Under the pieces are notes generated by a model. The model saw only the letters and a list, made by a program, of their open reading frames with translations, was not told the origin of the DNA and did not search any database. A stretch of DNA of 42,778 nucleotides from RGIG6307 sp964424345 (GTDB taxonomy: Bacteria; Bacillota; Clostridia; Lachnospirales; Lachnospiraceae). The DNA lies in contig CAYRIK010000012.1 in assembly GCA_964424345.1 (NCBI GenBank), positions 1-42,778 on the forward strand, read 5' to 3'. This document shows, piece after piece, positions 31,662 through 39,998 of this stretch. The position numbers were made by a program, and so were the translations under genes. How positions within the stretch are numbered: the stretch's first letter is position 1; every line of letters begins with the position of its first letter.

Positions 31662-33089
31662 TTATACAGTACCATGCTTCTTTGCAGGACGTGTTTCCAC
31701 CTTGTTGTAAAGCATCTCCAAAGCACCGATTACATATTTTCTGGTGTCTGCTGGTTCTACGATATGGTCTACATAACCACGTTTTGCAGCACTCTGAGCA
31801 GATGTCTGAAGTGCCTTATATTCTGCTGCTTTTGCTTTGATTGTATCGGAATCTTTTCCATCATACATAATCTTTGCAGCTAAATCTGCATCCATAGCAC
31901 CGATCTGTGCATCTGGCCAAGCCATAACGATGTCTGCACCGATTGCCTTAGAGTTCATAGCAACATATGCACTGCCGAATGCATCGCCAATTACTACATT
32001 GATCTTAGCAACTGTTGCATCTGCAAAAGCATGTGTTAATTTTGCAACTGCTGTTGCAATGTTCTTTTCACTTCCAACTGTAGCTTCATAGCCTTTTACA
32101 TTTGTAAGTGTAAGTACTGGAATATTGAAAGCATCACAGAATTTTACAAAATCTGCTGCTTTGTTACATCCATTTACAGTAAGTGCTGCATCCATCTTCT
32201 TTGCTACGTTGCCTTCTGCATCGTAAACTTCTGTTCTGTTTGCTACTGCACCAACAGTCATACCATCTAATTTGATGAATCCTGTTACCATTTCTGGAGC
32301 ATATTTTTCTTTGATTTCAAAGAATACACCACCATCAGAAATCTGAGATAATGCAATTGCTGTATCACCCTTGCAGTTTACAAGTGTATCACATACTCTG
32401 TTTAAATCATCTTCACACTCTTCAGAAACTTCTTCTTCAAAGTTAGATGGGAGTAAAGAAACCAATTCTCTGATCTTAGATAATAATTCGCTTTCTTCTG
32501 CTACTACATCAACGATACCACTTTCTGTTGCGTGGAACTCAGCAGATGCACTGTCACACTTTGCAACAGTATTTCCGTCTAATGCGTTTGGAGCATTTAC
32601 GAATAACTTTGCATTTTTTGCTTCCATAAATGTAAAGTCTGTTAAAGTAGGAATGATAGCTAAACCGCCACCACAGTTGCCAAATACTGCTGTGATCTGT
32701 GGAATCACACCGGAAGCAAGAGTCTGCTTCATGTAAATCTCACCAAATGCGTTTAAAGCATCTGTAGCTTCCTGAAGTCTTAAACCTGTAGAATCGATTA
32801 AACCGATAACAGGTGCTCCTGTCTTGCTTGCCAAGTCATAAAGCTTGGTAATTTTCTTTGCATGCATTTCACCAACAGAACCATTCATTACAGATGCATC
32901 CTGACTGTAAACATAAACAGGGTTGCCATCGATAACACCATATCCGGTAATAACACCGTCTGATGGAGTCTGGTTCTCAGCCATATTAAAATCTGTTGCT
33001 CTTGCAGTAACAAGTGCTCCTATTTCAACAAAGCTGTTGTCGTCAAGCAGTGCATTAATTCTTTCACTTGCTTTAGAAGTATTACTCAT
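31662..33089 (-). CDS. Acyl-CoA carboxyltransferase (MmdA-type) of the decarboxylase
   Basis: 475 residues, crotonase-like carboxyltransferase. Seen: GVITGYGVIDGNPVYVYSQD, GSVGEMHAKKITKL, STGLRLQEA and the oxyanion regions FGNCGGGLAIIP and GDAFGSAYVAMNSKAIGAD. The glycine pattern differs from canonical propionyl-CoA carboxylase (FGNCGGG instead of GPCAGG), so the acyl-CoA substrate is uncertain. Known: MmdA/GcdA-type enzymes transfer a carboxyl from methylmalonyl-, malonyl- or glutaconyl-CoA to biotin. ATG 33089 is placed after GGAGG; an upstream in-frame extension lacks a ribosome site. First gene of the operon. Confidence 0.85.
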   Translation of the reverse strand: MSNTSKASERINALLDDNSFVEIGALVTARATDFNMAENQTPSDGVITGYGVIDGNPVYVYSQDASVMNGSVGEMHAKKITKLYDLASKTGAPVIGLIDSTGLRLQEATDALNAFGEIYMKQTLASGVIPQITAVFGNCGGGLAIIPTLTDFTFMEAKNAKLFVNAPNALDGNTVAKCDSASAEFHATESGIVDVVAEESELLSKIRELVSLLPSNFEEEVSEECEDDLNRVCDTLVNCKGDTAIALSQISDGGVFFEIKEKYAPEMVTGFIKLDGMTVGAVANRTEVYDAEGNVAKKMDAALTVNGCNKAADFVKFCDAFNIPVLTLTNVKGYEATVGSEKNIATAVAKLTHAFADATVAKINVVIGDAFGSAYVAMNSKAIGADIVMAWPDAQIGAMDADLAAKIMYDGKDSDTIKAKAAEYKALQTSAQSAAKRGYVDHIVEPADTRKYVIGALEMLYNKVETRPAKKHGTV

Positions 33090-33158
33090 TATAGTTCCTC
33101 CATGTACATGTATTAAAACAAACTTTGCGAATGTATATGAATATATCGCATGATTTTT

Positions 33159-33186
33159 ATTGTAGCACACATTTTTCCTTTTTCAA
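33159..33186 (-). promoter_or_regulatory. Promoter of the decarboxylase operon
   Basis: Minus-strand TTGAAA (33181-33186) and TACAAT (33159-33164) with a 16-base spacer; the start codon lies about 70 bases downstream. Confidence 0.55.
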
Positions 33187-33223
33187 ACATTTTTTTAAAG
33201 TTTATTTACGAAATTTTCATTTT

Positions 33224-34540
33224 CTATTCCAATAAAAACAATCCGCATACATAATTCCAAACATCTAAAAAGGTTTGCTTTTCTATAGATTGTGTACATA
33301 TAATGTCAAAATGTGCCAAAAGTGTGCCATTTAAATGCACCTCTACTGTTCCTGCCACTTGGCCTTTGCGTATAGGTGCCTGCAAGACAGAAGCCTGCTT
33401 TTTACTGACCTTAGCTTCTTCCCATTGTGCTAACAGCATCGTAATTGGCATATCTCCTGATACAATCGTTGGCACATATTGCTGCTCCCAAAAATGTACA
33501 TGTTCTTTTTTTCCATTTTCAATCATAACCGCTTCTGTTTGTGTTGTCCCATCGTATATCGTCTGCATGGAAAAATACGTCAATCCAAAATCCATCAATT
33601 TTCTCGTATCTTTCCATTTATTCGATTTATTTGCACTTCCATATGCTCCCGTATTTAAAAGAGCTGCAATATACATTCGTCCATCTCTTTGCAGTGCTCC
33701 TACATAACAATATCCTGCACGTCCTGTATATCCTGTTTTTCCACTGACTGCACCTTCCATCATATTTAAAAACGCATTATGATTGTTGCATACAAAACTT
33801 CTTGTTTTTTCTACATTCGTAAAATCATAACTATATGTGCCTGTTATTTTTAAAAATGCATCTTTTTTCGGTGACTGCATCACACAATAACTCATAATAC
33901 GTGCAAGCTCTTTTGCTGTCGTACTATGAAATCGTTCCTCTTTTATTTCTGCTTCCGATGAAAATACTTCTGTAGCATCCAAACCATTTGGCGTAATAAA
34001 CCATGTATTATAACATTGTAATTGGGATGCTTTTTCATTCATACATTGGATAAAGGCTCGTACTGCTTCTTTTGATTGTTCCTGCGTACGTGCTATTACA
34101 GCTTCTTTCTCATTTTCCCAACCAAGCAATGACGCACCAATATGCTCTGCAATCGCAACTGCGGTATCATTATGTGACTCTAACATAAGGGAATACAATA
34201 AATCTTCTAAAAGCACCTGTTCTCCCTTATTTAGATATAGTTTCACTTTAGGCTGTGAAGCCGCATATGCTGATGCCGTAACTATTTCTGAGCCTTCTGC
34301 CTGCTCCAATGCCACAATACAAGTCATAATCTTTGTCGTACTTGCCATTGCAAGCTGCATATCTTCATTTTTTCCATACAACACACGTCCGCTTGCTGCA
34401 TCCATCAATACTGCTGCCTGTGCAAAAAGATCTGCTTCCTTAATTGTTTGCGGTTCATTCAAAGGTTGTGCATACGCAACATCTGAAAGTAAAAAAAGAA
34501 GCAACAGTCCTGCACAATATAACGAAAAAATTTTTTTCAT
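33224..34540 (-). CDS. D-alanyl-D-alanine carboxypeptidase (DacF/PBP5 family), first paralogue
   Basis: 438 residues. Seen: a signal peptide (LYCAGLLLLFLLSDVAYA), then the penicillin-binding motifs STTK (67-70), SHN (122-124) and KTG (268-270), and a C-terminal PBP5-like beta domain. Known: trims the terminal D-Ala of peptidoglycan stem peptides outside the membrane. It follows scpB by 54 bases and may share its transcript. Related to the paralogue at 36941-38095, with similar C-terminal ends (SIEKQTF against NIEKASF). Confidence 0.92.
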   Translation of the reverse strand: MKKIFSLYCAGLLLLFLLSDVAYAQPLNEPQTIKEADLFAQAAVLMDAASGRVLYGKNEDMQLAMASTTKIMTCIVALEQAEGSEIVTASAYAASQPKVKLYLNKGEQVLLEDLLYSLMLESHNDTAVAIAEHIGASLLGWENEKEAVIARTQEQSKEAVRAFIQCMNEKASQLQCYNTWFITPNGLDATEVFSSEAEIKEERFHSTTAKELARIMSYCVMQSPKKDAFLKITGTYSYDFTNVEKTRSFVCNNHNAFLNMMEGAVSGKTGYTGRAGYCYVGALQRDGRMYIAALLNTGAYGSANKSNKWKDTRKLMDFGLTYFSMQTIYDGTTQTEAVMIENGKKEHVHFWEQQYVPTIVSGDMPITMLLAQWEEAKVSKKQASVLQAPIRKGQVAGTVEVHLNGTLLAHFDIICTQSIEKQTFLDVWNYVCGLFLLE

Positions 34541-34594
34541 ACTATTTCTGCCACGTTAAGACTATTGCTTCACTATATGCTTTTTTTAGTTTGT

Positions 34595-35164
34595 TTATAC
34601 CCCTACACTAAGTCCAATCTCTTGTTCTGCTTCTTCTCGAAATTCTTCCATTTTGTCTATTTCAAGATTTGGCATCTGAGAAAGATTTTCTAATCCAAAA
34701 CTTCTTAAAAATTGTTCTGTCGTACCAAACAAAACGGGTCTTCCTGGTGCTTCGAGTCTTCCTAACTCCTGCACAAAATCGTATTCTAACAGCTTTTCAA
34801 TGGCTCTATGTGCAGAAACACCTCGTATCTTTTCTATTTCTACTCTTGTAATTGGCTGCTTATATGCAATAATGGCCAGCGTTTCTAACACTGCTTCTGA
34901 AAGGGTAATCTTCTTTGGCTCTTTTGCAATACGAATAATGTATTCATACAGCTCTTTTTTGGTGCCAAGCTGAACAGCATCTTCTAAAATCAAAAGCTGG
35001 ATACCGCCTTCTCGTTCCATATATTCTTTTTGCATTTCCAAAAGAATCGGTCTGATATCTTCCTCTTTTGTCTCTGTGATTTCTGCTAGTTTTGTAATTT
35101 CTACACTTTCCCCCATTGCAAATAGGACTGCTTCTATAATTGCTTTTACTTTTTTGATATCCAT
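34595..35164 (-). CDS. scpB: Segregation and condensation protein ScpB
   Basis: 189 residues, two winged-helix domains. Seen: KAIIEAVLFAMGESVEITKLAEI and the central LSEAVLETLAIIAYKQPITRVEIEKIRGV, with RLEAPGRPVLFGTTEQFL. Known: ScpB dimers bind ScpA and SMC to form the bacterial condensin. Four bases separate it from scpA. GAGGAT precedes the ATG. Confidence 0.97.
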   Translation of the reverse strand: MDIKKVKAIIEAVLFAMGESVEITKLAEITETKEEDIRPILLEMQKEYMEREGGIQLLILEDAVQLGTKKELYEYIIRIAKEPKKITLSEAVLETLAIIAYKQPITRVEIEKIRGVSAHRAIEKLLEYDFVQELGRLEAPGRPVLFGTTEQFLRSFGLENLSQMPNLEIDKMEEFREEAEQEIGLSVGV

Positions 35165-35168
35165 ATCC

Positions 35169-35921
35169 TCAACCTATCACTTCCTTTGATGTGATCAAAA
35201 TATCATCAAATAATTCTTCCTGTACAATTGTAATTCTTCCTGTTTTCATCAGTTCTAATATTACAAGGAATGTAACTACTATTTCTAATTTAGATCCTTG
35301 CTTTTCTAAAAGATCGCGAAAAGAAAATTGTCTGTTTTTTTGCATATATGCTTCGATATAAGCTGTTTTTCGCTCTACATCGACTTCTGCACGAACGATA
35401 TTGCCATAATTGCTTCGAATTGGATCTGTACGGTCAATCTGGCGTTTCATAATATTTTGAAAGATATGATGCAGTTTCTGCAACGTCATATCTCCAAGCA
35501 GCTGCTGATGGTCAACGGGTTGTTTATATTGCTTTACTTCTTCTGGAAGCACCATTTCTCTGCAATATACATTACCTGTTTCTGTCATTTTATCTTTCAA
35601 TTCATAAGACATATATTTATACAGTTTGTATTCCAATAATTGCTGTACTAATTGTGCTCTTGGATCTTCTTCCTCTCCATCTTCATTAACTTCTTTTGGA
35701 AGAAGCATGCGACATTTAATATCTATCAATGTAGCACCCATAACCAAAAATTCACTGACAACATTCATGTCTTCTCGTTCCATAGCCTGTACATATTCCA
35801 AATATTGATCTGTAATCTCTGCAATCGGAATATCATAAATATCCACTTTATTTTTTTCTATTAAGTGCAGTAATAAATCCAACGGACCTTCAAACACTTC
35901 TAATTTTACTGATATCGCCAT
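35169..35921 (-). CDS. scpA: Segregation and condensation protein ScpA
   Basis: 250 residues, kleisin. Seen: N-terminal KLEVFEGPLDLLLHLIEKNKVDIYDIPI, ATLIDIKCRMLLP, and a C-terminal winged helix (FLVILELMKTGRITIVQEE). Known: ScpA bridges SMC heads and ScpB in chromosome condensation. ATG 35921 (MAISVKLEVF) was chosen as the family N-terminus; a longer in-frame start would overlap the upstream gene and has no ribosome site. Eight bases after the metallophosphoesterase. Confidence 0.97.
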   Translation of the reverse strand: MAISVKLEVFEGPLDLLLHLIEKNKVDIYDIPIAEITDQYLEYVQAMEREDMNVVSEFLVMGATLIDIKCRMLLPKEVNEDGEEEDPRAQLVQQLLEYKLYKYMSYELKDKMTETGNVYCREMVLPEEVKQYKQPVDHQQLLGDMTLQKLHHIFQNIMKRQIDRTDPIRSNYGNIVRAEVDVERKTAYIEAYMQKNRQFSFRDLLEKQGSKLEIVVTFLVILELMKTGRITIVQEELFDDILITSKEVIG

Positions 35922-35929
35922 AAATTTCT

Positions 35930-36775
35930 CTATTCCTTTGTCGGTACAATATTTACTACTACGAGCTCTGCTGTATTCCACATACGAAACTCTATACTAT
36001 GGATTCCAAGCCCTCTGCTTATAATCATCTTCGTACCATTTTTTAAAAACAGACCGCCATCATATTTTGGAAACAAATGCAAGTTTGGAGCAATCACTCC
36101 ACCAAAAAACGGCAAACGTACTAATCCGCCATGTACATGACCGCTTAATACAAGGTCTGGTTTACATCGTTCATATGCTTCAAAATACATCGGATTGTGT
36201 GCAAGTAAAATATTAAAATACGTTTGGTCAAGTTTTCCTAATGTTTTTTCTATGTAATCATGTTCCATCGGTGTCTGTTTAAAACGTTTATAGTATTTTT
36301 CATCAATATTTAACCCATAGATACGAATACCATCTGCTTGTACAAATTGATTATCCAATATATTAGCTTTACTGTCTTTGATTTCTTTCATGTATGGTTC
36401 ATACAATTCACCAAGCTCTTGTTTCCATTTCATTTTTGCTTCATGATTTCCAAGACCATAATATACAGGATATTTCTTTGCAAGTTCTCTTACAAGATGT
36501 TCCGCTGTTTTTTCACGCTCTTTTGTTGCTGTCAGCATATCACCTGCAATTAAAATTCCAGACGGCTGTTCGCTTTCTATTGCTTCTAACAGCTTTATAT
36601 TATTTTCACCATATATTTGGTCATGCAAATCTGCCAATACAACAAATGTTGTTTCTTTCTGTACTTTATCACTTTCTATCGTATAATACACTTTATGAAA
36701 ATGTGTAGATGCATACCAAATACAAAGTATACAAACCAAACATATAATCAGCAATATTCCAACTACAAGCCACAT
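35930..36775 (-). CDS. Membrane-anchored metallophosphoesterase (YkuE-like)
   Basis: 281 residues. Seen: an N-terminal membrane helix (residues 2-22) and the calcineurin-type metal motifs DLHD, GDML, GNHE, AHNP and GHVHGG in order. Known: related YkuE/YaeI/LpxH-like enzymes act on phosphodiesters or membrane phospholipid precursors; the substrate here is unknown. GGAG precedes the ATG by six bases. It heads the run with scpA and scpB, with a promoter and a leader hairpin upstream. Confidence 0.9.
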   Translation of the reverse strand: MWLVVGILLIICLVCILCIWYASTHFHKVYYTIESDKVQKETTFVVLADLHDQIYGENNIKLLEAIESEQPSGILIAGDMLTATKEREKTAEHLVRELAKKYPVYYGLGNHEAKMKWKQELGELYEPYMKEIKDSKANILDNQFVQADGIRIYGLNIDEKYYKRFKQTPMEHDYIEKTLGKLDQTYFNILLAHNPMYFEAYERCKPDLVLSGHVHGGLVRLPFFGGVIAPNLHLFPKYDGGLFLKNGTKMIISRGLGIHSIEFRMWNTAELVVVNIVPTKE

Positions 36776-36799
36776 ATTTTATTCTCCATAATATTATTT

Positions 36800-36835
36800 A
36801 GGGTATATTGCAGTACATTTACTCCAATACACCCT
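36800..36835 (-). promoter_or_regulatory. Leader hairpin before the metallophosphoesterase gene
   Basis: AGGGTGTATTGGAGT pairs with ACTGCAATATACCCT (two mismatches) around a six-base loop, in the 5' UTR 25 bases before the start codon. Not followed by a T tract, so more likely an mRNA stability or regulatory hairpin than a terminator. Confidence 0.4.
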
Positions 36836-36867
36836 ATATCTTTATATCTTCTTTACAGATTCTAGTT

Positions 36868-36897
36868 ATTATAGCACAATCTAGGAATTTCTTGCAA
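36868..36897 (-). promoter_or_regulatory. Promoter of the metallophosphoesterase-scpAB run
   Basis: Minus-strand TTGCAA (36892-36897) and TATAAT (36868-36873) with an 18-base spacer. Confidence 0.6.
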
Positions 36898-36940
36898 GCC
36901 TTGTTTCTATTGCTCTAGTTCTTTCACTTCTTAATTTCAT

Positions 36941-38095
36941 TCAAAATAACATCCATGCTATTACTTGTCGAAAGTAATCTGTAAAAGAGGCTTTTTCAAT
37001 ATTTTCTGTATAAATAATCTCTGTCCTTCCAATTTCTATTCCCTGCAAAGTGTATACAGCATATCCTGCTACGTCTCCTTTTGTAACAGGAGCTTGTGTA
37101 TATTCCGGCAATTCTAAGCTTTTTTGAATACCTGAAATATCTCTATTTTCCACATCTAAATATACAAATGGTTCTTTAAATGCAATAGGTGCTTGCTTTT
37201 GTAATGCGCCCTTGATTGGAAGTGCTTCTAGAGCAAAGTCATTTTCATCCCGAAATAATTTACTGACTGAAAATCCATAACTAAGTAAAGAAGCAGCTTC
37301 CGCAAAGCGAACTTTTCCATTTTCGCATCCCATAACAACTGCTATCAAATCTATTCCATCTTTTCGTGCAGTAGCTGAAACACAAAATTTTGCTTTAGAG
37401 GTAGAACCTGTCTTTAATCCTGTCGTATACGGATACTGCTTTAATAATTTATTCGTACTAGAAAGGGTAAATGTACTTTCTCCCCGTCTTGTCGTATGTA
37501 CAATATCTTCCATCCAAATACCGCAATAATCATAAATCTGCGGATATTTTGTAATCAATTCTCTAGACATAACTGCTACATCTTTTGCACTCGTATAATG
37601 CAAATCAGAATCTGTCAACCCACAACAATCTTCAAAATGAGTATCAGCCATGCCTAGTGCTGCTGCCTTTTCGTTCATTTGGTCTACAAAGGCCTGTTCA
37701 CTTCCTGCAATATGTTCCGCCATTGCAACAGAAGCATCATTTGCACTGGCAATTACAATACATTTTATCATTGTTTCCAATGTCTGCATTTCTCCAGCTT
37801 CCAAATAAACCTGACTGCCTCCCATACTTGCTGCATATTCACTTGTAAATACTGCATCCTGCAATGAAACATCGCCTTTCTCCAGTGCCTCAAATATCAA
37901 AAGCAACGTCATAATCTTTGTAATAGATGCAGGAGAACGCCGTTGTTGTGCATTTTTTTCGTATATTACCTTTCCTGTAGAGGCTTCCACCAAAACAGCC
38001 GATGCAGATGTAATTTCCATAGCTGCCTGTGATGGTATTTTCATGGAACAAAGAAGCAAAAAGACCGACAGAAATGCGGATAATATCTTTTTCAT
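36941..38095 (-). CDS. D-alanyl-D-alanine carboxypeptidase (DacF/PBP5 family), second paralogue
   Basis: 384 residues. Seen: signal peptide MKKILSAFLSVFLLLC ending near PSQAA, motifs SITK (57-60), SAN (117-119) and KTG (228-230), and a C-terminal PBP5-like domain. Known: D-Ala trimming of peptidoglycan; in spore-formers a family member acts on the forespore cortex. ATG 38095 gives a clean signal peptide; in-frame ATGs upstream lack good ribosome sites. It starts 67 bases after the first-described GH127 gene, and no terminator separates it from the metallophosphoesterase promoter region. Confidence 0.92.
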   Translation of the reverse strand: MKKILSAFLSVFLLLCSMKIPSQAAMEITSASAVLVEASTGKVIYEKNAQQRRSPASITKIMTLLLIFEALEKGDVSLQDAVFTSEYAASMGGSQVYLEAGEMQTLETMIKCIVIASANDASVAMAEHIAGSEQAFVDQMNEKAAALGMADTHFEDCCGLTDSDLHYTSAKDVAVMSRELITKYPQIYDYCGIWMEDIVHTTRRGESTFTLSSTNKLLKQYPYTTGLKTGSTSKAKFCVSATARKDGIDLIAVVMGCENGKVRFAEAASLLSYGFSVSKLFRDENDFALEALPIKGALQKQAPIAFKEPFVYLDVENRDISGIQKSLELPEYTQAPVTKGDVAGYAVYTLQGIEIGRTEIIYTENIEKASFTDYFRQVIAWMLF

Positions 38096-38162
38096 ACAAT
38101 ATGTAATCCATCGATTATTTATTATCATGCTATGCATTTCTTCGGTCTTATAGAACACTATT

Positions 38163-39977
38163 TTATTTTACGTCTACCCAGACGATCATTCCGCTTTCTC
38201 CTCTGTTTGCAAATGCAAAATATGGAATAAAACGTAAGGAAGTTTTTTCATAATCAGCAGTATATCTCTTATACAATCCACTGCTTTCTTTTTTGCGATA
38301 TCCTTCTGTAAGAAGCACTGGAACATGATATTCTTCAGAATATTCTGCTTCAAATAAGGCATCTGCATCTAATTTGATACTGCGAAGATGTTCTCCGTTA
38401 TCTACCTCTTCTAAACAGTAAACAACTGGTCCTCTTGCTACTGCAACACGTCCTGCATTATTCTGTACTGCATTATTTGCTTCGTATAATACAACTTCCA
38501 TCTCAAAATTAATACAAATTTCAGAAACTGTATCAAAATATGCATATCCATCCTGTAATGTATATGCTGCACTGGCAGTAAAGTTTTTGCACCATCCAGG
38601 AATACGGACTGCAATTTTTTTGAAGTCATCTCCCGTAATTGTTAATTTCAATGCACCATCTGAAGGATAGTTTGTTGTCTGTGTAATATGTGTCTGTTCC
38701 ACATCTGCTTCGCTTGCCATAAACTGGTGTACAAATAATGTTTCCGCATCATATGTATACATTAACTCCTGAATAGAAGAAGTAAAACGGAAAATGTTTG
38801 GAGGGCAGCAAGAACAGCCAAACAATTCTACACGCTGAGAAATTGGAAGCCAGCGTTTTGTAACAGTAGAGGTATTTACGTCTCTATACTCTCTTATGAT
38901 TTCCAATGGATTAGTATAGAAGAAAGATTTACCATCTAAAGATACACCTGAAATTGCTGCATTATAAATAACACGTTCTGCAATATCTGCAAATCTGGAA
39001 TCTTTGTACATTTTCTGCATTCTCTTACAAAACAGTGCCAATGCGATTGCTGCACAAGTTTCTGTATAAGAAGTCTCATTTGGAAGAAAATAATCCACAC
39101 TAAAAGCTTCTCCAATATTTGTGGATCCAACACCACCTGTAACATACATTCTCTTATTTCTGATATTTTCAAAAATAGCTTCACATGCTTCTTTATATTC
39201 TGCATCATCATATAATCTTGCAATATCTGCCATAGCAGCATATAAATATAATGCTCTTACGCTATGACCTTCTGCAGTACGCTGCTGCTTTGTTGGAAGG
39301 TAATCTTGTGTATTTTTCTTTGGATAAGAATAACAGATTGCCTTATCTTTATTATTATTTCCTCGTTTGTCTACGAAAAACTTTGCTAATTCCAAATATT
39401 TTTCTACGCCTGTTGTTTCATATAAACGAACAAGTGCAAGTTCGATTTCTTCATGACCTGGTGTCATAAAAGAAGCAGTCTGATATACATAAAATACATC
39501 ATAAATATAATCTGCATATTTGCACATTGCCTTTAAGAAACGATCTTTTCCAGTTGCTTCATAGTATGCACAAGCAGCTTCCATAAAATGGCCTGCACAA
39601 TATAATTCATGCTGAATACGATGTTTAAAACGTTCATCCTGTTCTGTTACAAGGAAATGACTGTTAAAATAGCCTTCTGGTGTCTGATTTTTAATAATAG
39701 AGTCAATAGCATGTTCACATAACAATTCTAATTTTTCATCATGATTTTTAGAGAATGTATATGCTGCACCTTCTATCCATTTTGCAACGTCTGAATCCCA
39801 ATATACATGTGGTGTATAATCCATATGCTCATTCCATTTGCAATCTAATGCTTCAAATCGATGAGAGTCTGAAAAACGATTGTATACCGCATATGCTGTC
39901 TTTTGTGCATTCACTTCCTGACGATTTTTCCAAAAACCATCTGTCAATGTAATATTTCTATAATCAACACTTTTCAT
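38163..39977 (-). CDS. Glycoside hydrolase family 127 (beta-L-arabinofuranosidase), copy 2
   Basis: 604 residues, an alpha/alpha-barrel enzyme without a signal peptide. Seen: the metal and catalytic set Glu306, Cys308 (YTETCAA) and Cys390, Cys391 (CSCCPPNIF), matching Glu338, Cys340, Cys417 and Cys418 of HypBA1. Known: GH127 hydrolyses terminal beta-L-arabinofuranosides with a zinc-bound cysteine nucleophile. It is clearly paralogous to the adjacent 610-residue enzyme, and 21 bases separate them. Inferred: cytoplasmic degradation of imported arabino-oligosaccharides, possibly with a slightly different linkage preference. Confidence 0.92.
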   Translation of the reverse strand: MKSVDYRNITLTDGFWKNRQEVNAQKTAYAVYNRFSDSHRFEALDCKWNEHMDYTPHVYWDSDVAKWIEGAAYTFSKNHDEKLELLCEHAIDSIIKNQTPEGYFNSHFLVTEQDERFKHRIQHELYCAGHFMEAACAYYEATGKDRFLKAMCKYADYIYDVFYVYQTASFMTPGHEEIELALVRLYETTGVEKYLELAKFFVDKRGNNNKDKAICYSYPKKNTQDYLPTKQQRTAEGHSVRALYLYAAMADIARLYDDAEYKEACEAIFENIRNKRMYVTGGVGSTNIGEAFSVDYFLPNETSYTETCAAIALALFCKRMQKMYKDSRFADIAERVIYNAAISGVSLDGKSFFYTNPLEIIREYRDVNTSTVTKRWLPISQRVELFGCSCCPPNIFRFTSSIQELMYTYDAETLFVHQFMASEADVEQTHITQTTNYPSDGALKLTITGDDFKKIAVRIPGWCKNFTASAAYTLQDGYAYFDTVSEICINFEMEVVLYEANNAVQNNAGRVAVARGPVVYCLEEVDNGEHLRSIKLDADALFEAEYSEEYHVPVLLTEGYRKKESSGLYKRYTADYEKTSLRFIPYFAFANRGESGMIVWVDVK

Positions 39978-39998
39978 ATTATTTTGCCCTTTCGCTCT

